Shown: in pieces, positions 1 to 8,089 of the stretch
Position numbering within the stretch: position 1 is the first letter of the stretch
How the letters are laid out: every line of letters begins with the position of its first letter
Source of the DNA: Streptomyces lydicus
Lineage (GTDB): Bacteria; Actinomycetota; Actinomycetes; Streptomycetales; Streptomycetaceae
DNA: 64,000 nucleotides
Direction of reading: 5' to 3'
Assembly: GCF_004125265.1 (NCBI RefSeq)
Contig: NZ_RDTE01000003.1
Span: 4,278,001-4,342,000 of the forward strand
Notes under the pieces: model-generated
What the model saw: only the letters and a program-made list of their open reading frames with translations
Told to the model about the DNA's origin: nothing
The model's database searches: none
Made by a program: the position numbers and the translations under genes

Positions 1-431
1 GCCGGCTCCTGCGCCCCGGCGGGACGCTCACCGTGATCGAGGGCGACCACGGCTCGGTGGTCTTCCATCCGGACAGCCTGCACGCCCATGAGGTCATCGG
101 CCATCAGGTGCGCCTGCAGGCCACGGCAGGCGGAAACGCGCTGCTGGGACGGGAGTTACAGCCGCTGCTCCGTGTCGCCGGATTCGAGAAGGTGGCCATC
201 CGTCCGCGTACGGTCTACGCCGACCGGACCCGGCCCGCCCTGGTGGACGGCTTCACCCGGAACACCTTTATCGCCATGATCGAAGCGGTCCGGGACGACG
301 CCCTGGGCGTCGGTCTGACCACCGCCGCCGACTGGGACCGGGGGATCACCGACCTGCGGCGGGCCGCGGAAGACGACGGGACCTTCCACTACACCTTTTT
401 CAAGGCAGTGGCCGTCAATCCGATGCCGTAG
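1..431 (+). CDS. SAM-dependent methyltransferase, C-terminal part
   Basis: The gene enters from the left edge: the frame is open from base 3 and stops at 431, so about 143 codons are visible and the start is outside the window. The first residues, RLLRPGGTLTVIEGDHGS, match the L-x-PGG-x-L-x-x-x-E-x-D strand that follows the SAM-binding core of class I methyltransferases. The remainder (an R-x-VYAD segment and a FHYTFFKAVA tail) fits the C-terminal sheet of small-molecule methyltransferases. The SAM-binding glycine motif is not in view, so substrate and exact family cannot be given. Confidence 0.7.
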   Translation, partial: RLLRPGGTLTVIEGDHGSVVFHPDSLHAHEVIGHQVRLQATAGGNALLGRELQPLLRVAGFEKVAIRPRTVYADRTRPALVDGFTRNTFIAMIEAVRDDALGVGLTTAADWDRGITDLRRAAEDDGTFHYTFFKAVAVNPMP

Positions 432-756
432 AGGGGCGTAGGGCCGATCTCTTCGCGACACGAGCCGAAACGGGTCGCCACCGGCCGCGGCCGACCGAGA
501 CGGGCCGGGACCGGCCGAGACGGGTCGCGACGAGAAGCGACGGGACGCAGCCGGACGCGACGAGTCGACACCACGCGGAAGAATCCGTTCCGGAAATCCC
601 CCCACCCCATTCCCCCAACTCCTTGACTGTGAAGTTGACTTGGTGCATCTTGGAATGACCGTTCCGAGATACGGGGCGGGCGGGATGCGACGGGTCAGCC
701 GACCGCCGCGCCGCCCGGCCCGTGCCGCACGCAACAGCGAAACGAGCAGGCCGGCC
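432..756. promoter_or_regulatory. intergenic region with TetR promoter and putative operator
   Basis: No gene is seen in these 325 bases. Bases 440-570 are rich in degenerate repeats of a CGAGACGGG-like word. Two TTGACT hexamers lie at 623-628 and 635-640. An imperfect palindrome at 649-668 (CTTGGAATGACCGTTCCGAG) sits just downstream, about 90 bases before the TetR start at 757. Its place and symmetry suggest the autoregulatory operator of that repressor; this is inference. Confidence 0.4.
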
Positions 757-1377
757 ATGCCCGACATCAAGCACTTCAACCCCGACATCGTGCTCGACGA
801 CGCCCTCCAGATCTTCTGGCGGCAGGGCCTGCCCACGACCGGCATCCAGGCGCTGGTGACCGCGACGGGCGTGAGCCGGTCCAGCCTCTATGCGACGTTC
901 GGCAGCAAGGACGGCCTCTACGCCGCGGCGCTGGGCCGCTATATAGCGCAGCACTCGATACCGGCCTTCGCCCACCTGTCGTCGGCCGCCTCGGGGCTGA
1001 CCGCGATCGAGGAGTTCTTCAGCGGGCTGATCGAGGTGCGCTGCTCCGGCCCGGTCGCCGGCTGGGGCTGCATGGTCACCAATGCCTACGCCGGACCGGA
1101 GTGCACCGCCCCCGGTATCCACACCCTGCTCGAGGAGCACCACACCATGCTGGAAGGAGCCATGCGAACGGCCCTGGGTACCGCCGAGGACCTGGGCCAA
1201 CTCCAGCCTGACAGCGATCTCGACGCGTCGGCCGCGGTACTGGCGACGCTCGCCTACGGCGTCAATCTGCGCTCCCGTGCGGGCGCCGACGCCCAAGCGC
1301 TCACCGACACGGTGGCCGCCGCCCTCGCGCCACTGCGCGCCCACCCCTCACCCCCTCAGGAGCACCGACCGCAATGA
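757..1377 (+). CDS. TetR/AcrR family transcriptional regulator
   Basis: This 206-residue protein has an N-terminal helix-turn-helix with the TetR signature TGVSRSSLYATFGSKDGLY at about residues 36-54, preceded by an ALQIFWRQG helix. The C-terminal half is a helical ligand-binding domain; GWGCMVTNAYAG resembles the TetR_C subfamily found in many YxaF/LmrA-like repressors. The start was chosen because the HTH begins soon after it and AGCAGG lies just upstream; the frame is open for 39 more codons 5' of it. The stop overlaps the ATG of the peroxiredoxin gene (ATGA at 1374), so the two are translationally coupled and the regulator probably controls that gene. Inducer unknown. Confidence 0.85.
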   Translation: MPDIKHFNPDIVLDDALQIFWRQGLPTTGIQALVTATGVSRSSLYATFGSKDGLYAAALGRYIAQHSIPAFAHLSSAASGLTAIEEFFSGLIEVRCSGPVAGWGCMVTNAYAGPECTAPGIHTLLEEHHTMLEGAMRTALGTAEDLGQLQPDSDLDASAAVLATLAYGVNLRSRAGADAQALTDTVAAALAPLRAHPSPPQEHRPQ

Positions 1378-2030
1378 GCCTCAACGACGAACTCACCGCC
1401 TTCTTCCGCGCTCACTACCCCAAGCTCCCGGCCGCTGCCCGTGAGGTGATGGACCGCGCCGGCCGCGACCTCGCCGCCTCGGGCCAGGCCGAACGGGCTC
1501 TGCACGCCGGGGACACGGCGCCCGGTTTCCGCCTCCCCACCGCGACCGGCGACACCGTCACCCTGGACGGTCTGCTCTCCACCGGCCCGGTCGTGCTCAC
1601 CTTCTACCGCGGCGCCTGGTGCCCCTTCTGCAACTTTGCGCTGCACGCCCTGCAGCAGCAGCACGCCGACATCACCGCCCGCGGCGCCCGGCTGGTGGCC
1701 ATATCGCCGCAGGTCCCCGACGAATCACTCACCCTCACCGAAAAGCACGCGCTCGCCTTCGACGTCCTCAGCGATCTCGGCTCGGACACCGCCAAGCAGT
1801 ACGGCCTCAGCTTCGACCTGCCCGAGGACCTGGCCGCCGTGTACGACTCCCTGGGCTTCGATCTGCAGCGCGTCAACGGCGGCCATCCGCGCACCCTGCC
1901 GCTGCCCGCCACCTACGTCATCGACCGCGACGCCACCATCCGCTGGGCCTTCGTCGACACCGACTACACCCGCCGCGCCGAACCGTCCGACATCCTCGCC
2001 GCCCTCGACGCCTTGTCCCCGGCACGCTGA
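1374..2030 (+). CDS. peroxiredoxin-like protein (AhpC/TSA fold)
   Basis: 218 residues with a thioredoxin fold of the AhpC/TSA family. The active-site segment FYRGAWCPFCNFALHAL places the peroxidatic cysteine at C83 and a second cysteine at C86, a CxxC arrangement typical of the cytosolic peroxiredoxin-like group often paired with regulators. Residues 1-50 form a helical N-terminal extension (FFRAHYPKLPAAAREVMDRAG). No signal peptide is visible, so it acts in the cytoplasm, reducing peroxides with thiol electrons. It overlaps the upstream TetR gene by four bases, suggesting a two-gene redox-responsive operon. Confidence 0.85.
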   Translation: MSLNDELTAFFRAHYPKLPAAAREVMDRAGRDLAASGQAERALHAGDTAPGFRLPTATGDTVTLDGLLSTGPVVLTFYRGAWCPFCNFALHALQQQHADITARGARLVAISPQVPDESLTLTEKHALAFDVLSDLGSDTAKQYGLSFDLPEDLAAVYDSLGFDLQRVNGGHPRTLPLPATYVIDRDATIRWAFVDTDYTRRAEPSDILAALDALSPAR

Positions 2031-2271
2031 ATCCCGCACGGCACCAGTGCACCGGCGCCACCCGCGCAAACACCCACCTGCTCAATCACCCACCCGCTCA
2101 ATCGCCCGCTCACTCGCTCAGGGAATTCCGCACCTCATTCGCAGATGTCTTAACGGGAAATTGACCGCCATGGCGCATTGCACCAACGCGCCGACAACCC
2201 CCCATAGGCCACCGCCTGCCGGAGCGCTATGGTCGGTTTTCCAGGAACGTAACGGGGGAGGGCAGCCGCGG

Positions 2272-2523
2272 ATGGCACAGGACGATGCCGTGATCGGCTG
2301 TACGGGAGTGCTGCTGATCGGCACGCGCGGGGCTGCCGGTCCCGGTGAGGTCCTGGTACGGATCAGAGGCGGTAGCGAGGCCTTTCTCGCCTGGTCCGCC
2401 GAGCCCCTTCCGGTAGGGGCGACCGTGCTCGTGATCGAGTCGCGTGGCAGTCGTCAGGTCGACGTCATGGAGTGGGCCGATCCGTTGGACGCGTTGTCCG
2501 GCAATGCCGGCGACGCCGGTTGA
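2272..2523 (+). CDS. small NfeD-like OB-fold protein
   Basis: This 83-residue protein resembles the C-terminal soluble beta-barrel of NfeD proteins: GCTGVLLIGTRGAAGPGEVL followed by VRIRGGSEAFLAWSAEPLPV and GATVLVIESRGSRQVDV. The membrane part of classic NfeD is absent. The start at 2272 has GGGGGAG about 10 bases upstream; the frame stays open far 5' in unrelated sequence, so upstream ATGs (for example 2170) are less likely. It lies 11 bases ahead of an SPFH/flotillin gene, the standard genomic partner of NfeD domains, which supports the call. It probably binds or regulates the flotillin at the membrane. Confidence 0.65.
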   Translation: MAQDDAVIGCTGVLLIGTRGAAGPGEVLVRIRGGSEAFLAWSAEPLPVGATVLVIESRGSRQVDVMEWADPLDALSGNAGDAG

Positions 2524-2534
2524 GGAGAATGAGG

Positions 2535-3695
2535 ATGTTCGGTTACCGCGTTCCTGCCCCCGATCAAGCCATGCTGATCTCGGGAGGCAGGCGTGGACAG
2601 GGGGGCGCGCCGTTCCGAGTGGTCACCGGACACGGCAAATTCGTGCTGCCGGTCTTCCGCAAGGTCCGCTTTCTGACGCTGGCCATGTGCGAGGCGGAGG
2701 TCTCGGAGACCTGTGTGACCCGGCAGGGCATCGCGCTGACGGTGCGTGCCGTGATCGCGTTCAAGGTCGGCAACGACACCGAGAGCGTGGTCAACGCCGG
2801 CCAGCGGTTCCTGTCCGACCAGGACCAGATGTCGGTGCTGACCGGCCGGATCTTCGCGGGTCATCTGCGGTCCATCATCGGCTCGATGACGGTCGAGGAG
2901 ATCGTCACCGAGCGGCAGAAGCTGGCCACCGAGGTCCTGGAGACCTCGAAGACCGAGATGGCGAAGATCGGTCTGATCGTCGACTCGCTGCAGATCCAGT
3001 CGATCGACGACGGCGAGACCGGCTATATCGAGGCGATGTCCGCCCCGCACAAGGCGGCCATCCAGCGGCAGGCGCAGATCGCCCAGGCGCAGGCCACCCA
3101 GGCCTCGGCCGAGGCGGAGCAGGAGGCCGTCCGCAACCAGGCGGAGTACTCCCGGCAGACCGCGGTGGTCCAGGCCGAGTACGCCGCCGAGGTGGACCGC
3201 GCCAAGGCCCGGTCCTCACAGGCCGGTCCGCTGGCGCAGGCCCACGCCCAGCAGGAGGTCCTCGCCGCCCGGACCGAACTGGCCGAGCGCGCGGCCCTGC
3301 TGCGTCAGCAGGAGCTGGTGGCCGAGGTCGTCAAGCCCGCAGAGGCGGAGGCCGAGCGCATCCGGCTGCTGGCCCTGGCCGAGGCGGAGCGGATGAAGAT
3401 CCAGGCCGAGGCCGCCGCGTCGCACGACCGGGTGGCCCTGGACCGGATGCTGATCGACCAGCTCCCGCAGATCGTCAAGGAGGCTTCCGCGGGCCTGGCC
3501 AACGCCAATGTCAATGTCCTCAACGGCACCGACGGCCTGGGCGAGATCGCCGCGGGCCTGGTCGGCCAGGGCCTGACCATCCTCGACTCGGTCCGCCGCA
3601 ACCTCGGCACCCCCGAGGGCCAGGACGGCAAGACCGACAAGAACGGCGGCACCGCCGCACAGCAGGGCCACAGCGGCCGGGTCGAAATCGAGTAG
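2535..3695 (+). CDS. SPFH domain / flotillin-like protein
   Basis: 386 residues. The N-terminal ~180 residues form an SPFH/band-7 domain (FRVVTGHGKFVLPVFRKVRF, then TVRAVIAFKVGNDTESV). Residues ~180-310 are an Ala/Glu/Gln-rich coiled coil (AQAQATQASAEAEQEAVRNQ), and a flotillin C-terminal region follows. Flotillins oligomerise on the inner membrane face and scaffold lipid microdomains. Start 2535 was preferred over ATG 2529 because AGGAG at 2523-2527 is correctly spaced for it. The NfeD-like gene 11 bases upstream is the expected partner. The stop codon TAG is the first base triplet of a 24-base tandem repeat that continues into the 3' flank. Confidence 0.88.
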   Translation: MFGYRVPAPDQAMLISGGRRGQGGAPFRVVTGHGKFVLPVFRKVRFLTLAMCEAEVSETCVTRQGIALTVRAVIAFKVGNDTESVVNAGQRFLSDQDQMSVLTGRIFAGHLRSIIGSMTVEEIVTERQKLATEVLETSKTEMAKIGLIVDSLQIQSIDDGETGYIEAMSAPHKAAIQRQAQIAQAQATQASAEAEQEAVRNQAEYSRQTAVVQAEYAAEVDRAKARSSQAGPLAQAHAQQEVLAARTELAERAALLRQQELVAEVVKPAEAEAERIRLLALAEAERMKIQAEAAASHDRVALDRMLIDQLPQIVKEASAGLANANVNVLNGTDGLGEIAAGLVGQGLTILDSVRRNLGTPEGQDGKTDKNGGTAAQQGHSGRVEIE

Positions 3696-3870
3696 AGCCC
3701 GGAGGCAGTGAGCGGGTAGAGCCCGAGGGCAGTGAGCGGGTAGAGCCCGGGGGCAGAGAGCGAACAGGGCCCGAGCAGGGAGCGAGCAACAGCCCCGCAC
3801 GGGTCGGAACCCGGGGCCCAGGGGGACACCTCTGGGCCTCTGGGCCTCTGGGCCGCTGGGCCGCTGGGCC
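3693..3870. repeat. 24-nt and 8-nt tandem repeats after the flotillin stop
   Basis: Three near-identical 24-base units (3693-3716, 3717-3740, 3741-3764) start exactly at the flotillin stop codon, so each supplies an in-frame TAG. A fourth, decayed unit follows to about 3787. A second array at 3831-3870 is five 8-base units (TCTGGGCC three times, GCTGGGCC twice). No gene is seen between 3696 and 3897. The arrays look like slippage products; no function is evident. Confidence 0.8.
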
Positions 3871-3897
3871 CCACCCCGCTCATATCCCCCACCCTGC

Positions 3898-4428
3898 TCA
3901 CATCCCCGGCCCGTTCACATCCCCGCCCCGCTCACACCCCCGCCCCCGTGGCCGGTCTTCCGCTGTGTGCTTGTGGCGGGCGTGGGCCACCAGGTGGTTG
4001 AGCACGGCGACGGTGGTGGCGATATCGGCGTCGTCGAAGCCGGCGAGCGCGTCGTGGAGACCGGCCTGGCTGGTGTGCTGAAGGCGGCCCAGGACGGCCT
4101 TGCCGTGGGGCGTGATCGCCACCTGCCGGGCGCGGCGGTCGAGGGAGTCCGGGGTCCGTTCAACCAGGTCCTGGGACTCCAACTGGCTGATCTGGCGGGT
4201 GACATGAGGCGGCTCGACCATCAGCAGTGCGGCCAGGTCGCCGACCCGGCTGACCCCGCCGCTGTCCTCCAGGGCCATCAACAGCCAGAGGTCGGAGCGC
4301 GCCGCCGTGACTCCCGCCTCGGCCGCCTGGCGTTCGTGGGCCCGGGAACGGGTGAGCAGGTAGGACAGCGTGGCCAGCACTCTTTGCAGTGCGGCGATGG
4401 GGTCCTGGTCTCTTCCGGGGTCCGGCAT
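3898..4428 (-). CDS. MarR family transcriptional regulator
   Basis: 176 residues with a winged helix: a recognition segment GDLAALLMVEPPHVTRQISQ is followed by LESQDLVERTPDSLDRRARQ, in which DSLDRRARQ matches the MarR wing consensus D-x-R-D-x-R. Dimerisation helices flank it (LQRVLATLSYLLTRSRAHER at the N-terminus). The last ~20 residues (DRPRGRGCERGGDVNGPGM) are low-complexity, produced by translation into CTCACAYCCCC repeats at the 3' end, so the natural C-terminus was probably extended. It is divergent from the P450/ferredoxin genes and may control them. Confidence 0.85.
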   Translation of the reverse strand: MPDPGRDQDPIAALQRVLATLSYLLTRSRAHERQAAEAGVTAARSDLWLLMALEDSGGVSRVGDLAALLMVEPPHVTRQISQLESQDLVERTPDSLDRRARQVAITPHGKAVLGRLQHTSQAGLHDALAGFDDADIATTVAVLNHLVAHARHKHTAEDRPRGRGCERGGDVNGPGM

Positions 4429-4772
4429 GCAGGCACTTTAGCTGCCCTTGGGGCGCCCGGATCCGCCCTGTGGCAGGTCGCCCGGGGCGCGCGCTTCCGC
4501 TCGGATTGAGCCAACCTCGGGGGCGCCTTGATCACCTCTTCCCTCCCCCGTTCGCGGTGAGTTAACGTGTGAACGACTTACTTGCTTAAGTTAGGTAACT
4601 AGAGGAGTAACCAGCCCTCGGTGAGCGTGATCCCCGCTGGTCACGGCGGCTGCCGAGGTGGTTACCGAGTTCGCAGAGCCCGTCAAGAGTTCGCAGAGCC
4701 CGTCAAGGAAAAGCGCTACCCGCACCGTTCGCCACGGCAGTGCCGTGTCCCGATCGTGGAAGGACCAGCCGC
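4429..4772. promoter_or_regulatory. divergent MarR-P450 control region
   Basis: 344 bases between the divergent MarR and P450 genes. A low-G+C patch at 4561-4600 contains the imperfect palindrome at 4576-4600 (core CTTAAG, flanks TTAC and GTAA), a plausible MarR operator. AGAGGAG at 4601-4607 resembles a ribosome-binding site. A perfect 20-base tandem duplication occupies 4667-4686 and 4687-4706 (GAGTTCGCAGAGCCCGTCAA). A GTG-initiated open frame 4621-4776 overlaps the P450 start in ATGA fashion but has no recognisable homology, so it is not called as a gene. Confidence 0.5.
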
Positions 4773-6029
4773 ATGACGACTGCAGAACGTACCGAGGCAG
4801 AGCACGACACCGGCAGGGGAGCAGGCCTCACCCCCCTCACCCCCCTCACCCCCCTCGCCGTCCCGGCCACGCGGGCCGAAGGCTGCCCCTTCGATCCCGC
4901 GCCCGGTGTCGAACGGGCCCGCCGGGAGGAACCGGTCACCCGGGCCACGCTGTGGGACGGCTCCACCTGTTGGCTGGTGACCCGGCATCAGGACGTACGG
5001 GAGGTGCTCGGCGACCCGCGGTTCAGCGCCGACGCTACCCGGCCCGGCTTCCCCTTCCTCACCGCGGGCGGCCGGGAACTCGCCACCGTCAAACCGACCT
5101 TCATCCGCCAGGACGACCCCGAGCACGCACGGCTGCGCCGGATGCTCACCGCCGAATTCATGGTGAAGAAGGTGGAGGCGATGCGCCCCGAGGTGCAGCG
5201 CCTCGCCGACGGTCTTCTCGACCGGATGACCGCGGGACGCGACTCGGCGGATCTGGTGGCCGAATTCGCCCTGCCGCTGCCGTCCCTGGTGATCTGCCTG
5301 CTGCTCGGCGTCCCGTATGACGACCACAAGTTCTTCCAGGAACGCAGCGGCCTGCTGCTCAGCCTCCGGTCGACGGCCGAGGAGGTGCGCACCGCGCAGG
5401 AGGATCTGCGGCGCTATCTGACCCGGCTCGCCGAGTCCAAGCGACGCGATCCGGACGACGGCATCATCAGCCGGCTGGTCGCCCGCGGCGAGCTCGATGA
5501 CGAGGAAGTCTCCTCGATGGGGCGGCTGTTGCTGATCGCGGGCCATGAGACCACCGCAAACATGACCGCACTGTCCACCCTCGCCCTGCTGCGCAACCCC
5601 GACCAGCTGAAGCGACTGCGCGCGGACCCCTCGCTGGTCAAGGGGGCCGTCGAGGAGCTGCTGCGCTATCTGACCATCATCCACAACGGTCTCCCCCGGG
5701 TCGCCACCGAGGACGTCACGATCGGCGGCCGCACCATCCGGGCCGGCGAGGGCGTGCTGTGCACCCTCAACTCCGCCAACCGCGACGACGGCGTCTTCCC
5801 CGGGGGCGACGCACTCGATGTCGGACGCGATGCCCGGCGTCATATCGCCTTCGGCTTCGGCGTCCACCAGTGCCTGGGCCAGCCGCTCGCCCGGGTGGAA
5901 CTGCAGATCGCCGTCGAGACGCTGCTGCGCCGGCTCCCGGGCCTGCGGCTCGCCATCCCCTTCGAGGACGTCCGGTTCCGTCACGACATGGGGATCTACG
6001 GGGTCCACGCCCTGCCGGTGGCGTGGTGA
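4773..6029 (+). CDS. cytochrome P450
   Basis: 418 residues, the usual size of bacterial class I P450s. Visible landmarks: the I-helix oxygen-activation motif AGHETT at residues 256-261, the K-helix E-x-x-R in VEELLRY, and the heme loop FGFGVHQCLGQPLARVEL with the axial cysteine C367. This pattern fits the CYP105/CYP107-type Streptomyces monooxygenases, which hydroxylate xenobiotics or metabolites using ferredoxin electrons. A matching ferredoxin gene lies 110 bases downstream. The start was chosen for the TGGAAGGA site at about 4757. Residues 20-28 (LTPLTPLTPL) derive from a 9-base DNA repeat. Substrate unknown. Confidence 0.93.
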   Translation: MTTAERTEAEHDTGRGAGLTPLTPLTPLAVPATRAEGCPFDPAPGVERARREEPVTRATLWDGSTCWLVTRHQDVREVLGDPRFSADATRPGFPFLTAGGRELATVKPTFIRQDDPEHARLRRMLTAEFMVKKVEAMRPEVQRLADGLLDRMTAGRDSADLVAEFALPLPSLVICLLLGVPYDDHKFFQERSGLLLSLRSTAEEVRTAQEDLRRYLTRLAESKRRDPDDGIISRLVARGELDDEEVSSMGRLLLIAGHETTANMTALSTLALLRNPDQLKRLRADPSLVKGAVEELLRYLTIIHNGLPRVATEDVTIGGRTIRAGEGVLCTLNSANRDDGVFPGGDALDVGRDARRHIAFGFGVHQCLGQPLARVELQIAVETLLRRLPGLRLAIPFEDVRFRHDMGIYGVHALPVAW

Positions 6030-6139
6030 GCCTCGGCCCGCCCGCCCCTCCACCTCCTCCAGCTCATCCATCTCGTCCATCCCGTCCAGCCCGTTCGCCC
6101 GCGGCCTCAGCAGCCCGGCGGCCCATCGTGGGGAGAACC

Positions 6140-6355
6140 ATGCGCGTACACATCGACCAGGAGAAGTGCTGCGGCGCCGGAAGCTGTGTGCTGTCCGCAC
6201 CGGAGGTGTTCGACCAGCGCGAGGAGGACGGCATCGTCGTCCTCCTCGATGCCGAACCGCCGGCCGGGCTCCATGACGCCGTCCATGAGGCAGTGGCCAT
6301 CTGCCCGGCCGCGGCGATCTCGGTCGAGCAGGCGGACCGGGCGGGGCGGGTCTAG
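6140..6355 (+). CDS. [3Fe-4S] ferredoxin
   Basis: 71 residues starting MRVHIDQEKCCGAGSCVLSA. The cysteine pattern is C-x5-C (C10/C16) and a later CP dipeptide in AICPAAAI, as in the small one-cluster ferredoxins encoded beside Streptomyces P450s (SuaB/SoyB type). It should pass single electrons from a ferredoxin reductase to the P450 upstream; no reductase gene is nearby. GGGGAG lies just before the ATG. The linker from the P450 stop (6030-6139) is pyrimidine-rich and repetitive. Confidence 0.9.
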   Translation: MRVHIDQEKCCGAGSCVLSAPEVFDQREEDGIVVLLDAEPPAGLHDAVHEAVAICPAAAISVEQADRAGRV

Positions 6356-6508
6356 ACGACAGCCCTGGCCAAGGGGAGCCCCCCAGTGCCGGCCCGGCCC
6401 GGCCCGCCCCGGCCCCGGCCGCCGGAGGCCACCCCACGGCTCCCGTTCGGCATGCGACATCGGGATGCGGCATCGGGATGCGGCATCGGCATCAACATCG
6501 GCATGCGA

Positions 6509-6558
6509 CAGGGGTGCACACGCGTTTACCCTTGAGGGTGAACGCCCGTGCACCCCTG
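6509..6558. promoter_or_regulatory. nested palindrome, likely TetR operator
   Basis: A perfect 11-base inverted repeat (CAGGGGTGCAC at 6509-6519, complement at 6548-6558) encloses a second one at 6522-6545 (GCGTTTACCC, TTGA spacer, GGGTGAACGC, one mismatch). It lies 32 bases before the MFS start. TACCC-N4-GGGTA-like symmetry is common for TetR-family operators and the downstream TetR gene is the obvious ligand. Just upstream (6450-6505) the sequence repeats GGCATCGGGAT-like words. Confidence 0.55.
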
Positions 6559-6589
6559 TCCGCCGTTCCGCCGCGCCCTACGGAGAGCC

Positions 6590-8089
6590 ATGCCCGCAGC
6601 GATACCGGAGCCCGTCGAGACCGCCGTACCCGGCGGGGCCGGCCACCCGCGCGCACTCGTCGGCGTCCTCGCCTTCTGCGGTGTCGTCGTGGCCGTCATG
6701 CAGACCCTCGTCGTACCGCTGCTGCCGCACATCCCCCAGCTCACCGGCGCCACCCCGGCCGCCGCGAGCTGGCTGGTCACCGTCACCCTGCTGACCGGCG
6801 CGATCTGCACCCCCGTCCTCGGCAGGGTCGGCGACATGTACGGCAAACGCCGGGTGCTGCTGGCCTCCCTCGGTGTCCTGGTGCTCGGCTCCGTGCTGTG
6901 CGCCGTCAGTTCACAGATCGGGGTGCTCATCGCGGGGCGGGCCCTGCAGGGCGCGGCGCTCGCGGTGGTGCCGCTCGGCATCAGCATCATGCGCGACGAG
7001 CTGCCGCCGGCCCGGGTGCTGTCCTCGGTCGCGCTGATGAGTTCCACGCTGGGCATCGGCGCCGCGGTCGGGCTGCCGATCGCCGCGCTGGTCATCGAGC
7101 ACTCCGACTGGCACACCATGTTCTGGGTGTCGGCGGCGCTCGGGCTGCTGGACGTCGTGCTGGTGCTCGGCTGTGTGCCCGAATCGCCACTGCGCTCGCG
7201 CGGCCGCTTCGACGTCCTGGGCACGCTCGGCCTGACCGTGTCACTGAGCTGCCTGCTGCTCGCCGTGACCCAGGGCGCCGGCTGGGGCTGGGCCTCCGCG
7301 CGCACCCTCGGGCTGCTCGTCGCGGCGGTGCTGACCGGCCTGGCGTGGGGCGCCTACGAACTGCGCTGCGTGTCGCCGATGGTCGATCTGCGGGTCTCGG
7401 CCCGGCCCGCGGTGCTGCTGACGAACCTCGCCGCGCTGCTGATCGGCTTCGCCTTCTACGCCAACTCGCTGGCCACCGCACAGATGGTGCAGGAGCCCCG
7501 GAACACCGGATACGGGCTGGGCGCGTCCCTCGTGGTCAGCGGGCTGTGCCTGCTCCCGGGCGGGCTGTCGATGGTGGCGCTGTCGCCGGTGTCCGCGCGG
7601 ATCTCGGCGAAGCACGGACCGAAGGTCACCCTGGCGCTGGCCGCCGCGCTGATGGCGGTGGGGTATGTGGTGCGGTTCTTCACCAGCCACCAGCTGTGGA
7701 TGATCATCGCGGGTGCGACGGTCGTGGCCTCGGGCACCGCGATCGGCTACTCCGCGCTGCCCGCGCTCGTGATGCGCGCGGTGCCGGCCGCTGAGACCGG
7801 GGCGGCCAACGGCCTGAACACCCTGATGCGTTCGGTGGGGCAGGCATTCTGCAGCGCGGCGGTCGCCGCCGTACTGACCAATGTCACCTTCCAGGCGGGC
7901 GGCCGGACCGCCCCGACCCTCCATGCGTACCTGCTGGTCTTCCTCATCGCCGGCGCCGCCGCGCTGCTCGCCCTCGCCGTCACGCTGTGCCTGCCCGGGG
8001 GCCGCACACCGCCGCCGGCCGGTACGGTCGGACAGGTCCGGCGACCGGCCCCGCCGGCGCGGACGGCGCTCACCCAGGAGGACGCATGA
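6590..8089 (+). CDS. MFS drug transporter, DHA2 (EmrB/QacA) type
   Basis: 499 residues, with about 14 hydrophobic segments expected of DHA2 proton antiporters. The signature loop between helices 2 and 3 is GRVGDMYGKRRVLL, and motif C-like text GIGAAVGLPIAALV lies in helix 5. Start 6590 has GGAGAG four bases upstream; an earlier ATG at 6548 lies inside the operator palindrome. The stop TGA overlaps the ATG of the TetR gene (8086), giving translational coupling. The pair, with the palindrome upstream, forms a classic self-regulated efflux cassette. Substrate unknown; hydrophobic drugs are typical for the family. Confidence 0.9.
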   Translation: MPAAIPEPVETAVPGGAGHPRALVGVLAFCGVVVAVMQTLVVPLLPHIPQLTGATPAAASWLVTVTLLTGAICTPVLGRVGDMYGKRRVLLASLGVLVLGSVLCAVSSQIGVLIAGRALQGAALAVVPLGISIMRDELPPARVLSSVALMSSTLGIGAAVGLPIAALVIEHSDWHTMFWVSAALGLLDVVLVLGCVPESPLRSRGRFDVLGTLGLTVSLSCLLLAVTQGAGWGWASARTLGLLVAAVLTGLAWGAYELRCVSPMVDLRVSARPAVLLTNLAALLIGFAFYANSLATAQMVQEPRNTGYGLGASLVVSGLCLLPGGLSMVALSPVSARISAKHGPKVTLALAAALMAVGYVVRFFTSHQLWMIIAGATVVASGTAIGYSALPALVMRAVPAAETGAANGLNTLMRSVGQAFCSAAVAAVLTNVTFQAGGRTAPTLHAYLLVFLIAGAAALLALAVTLCLPGGRTPPPAGTVGQVRRPAPPARTALTQEDA

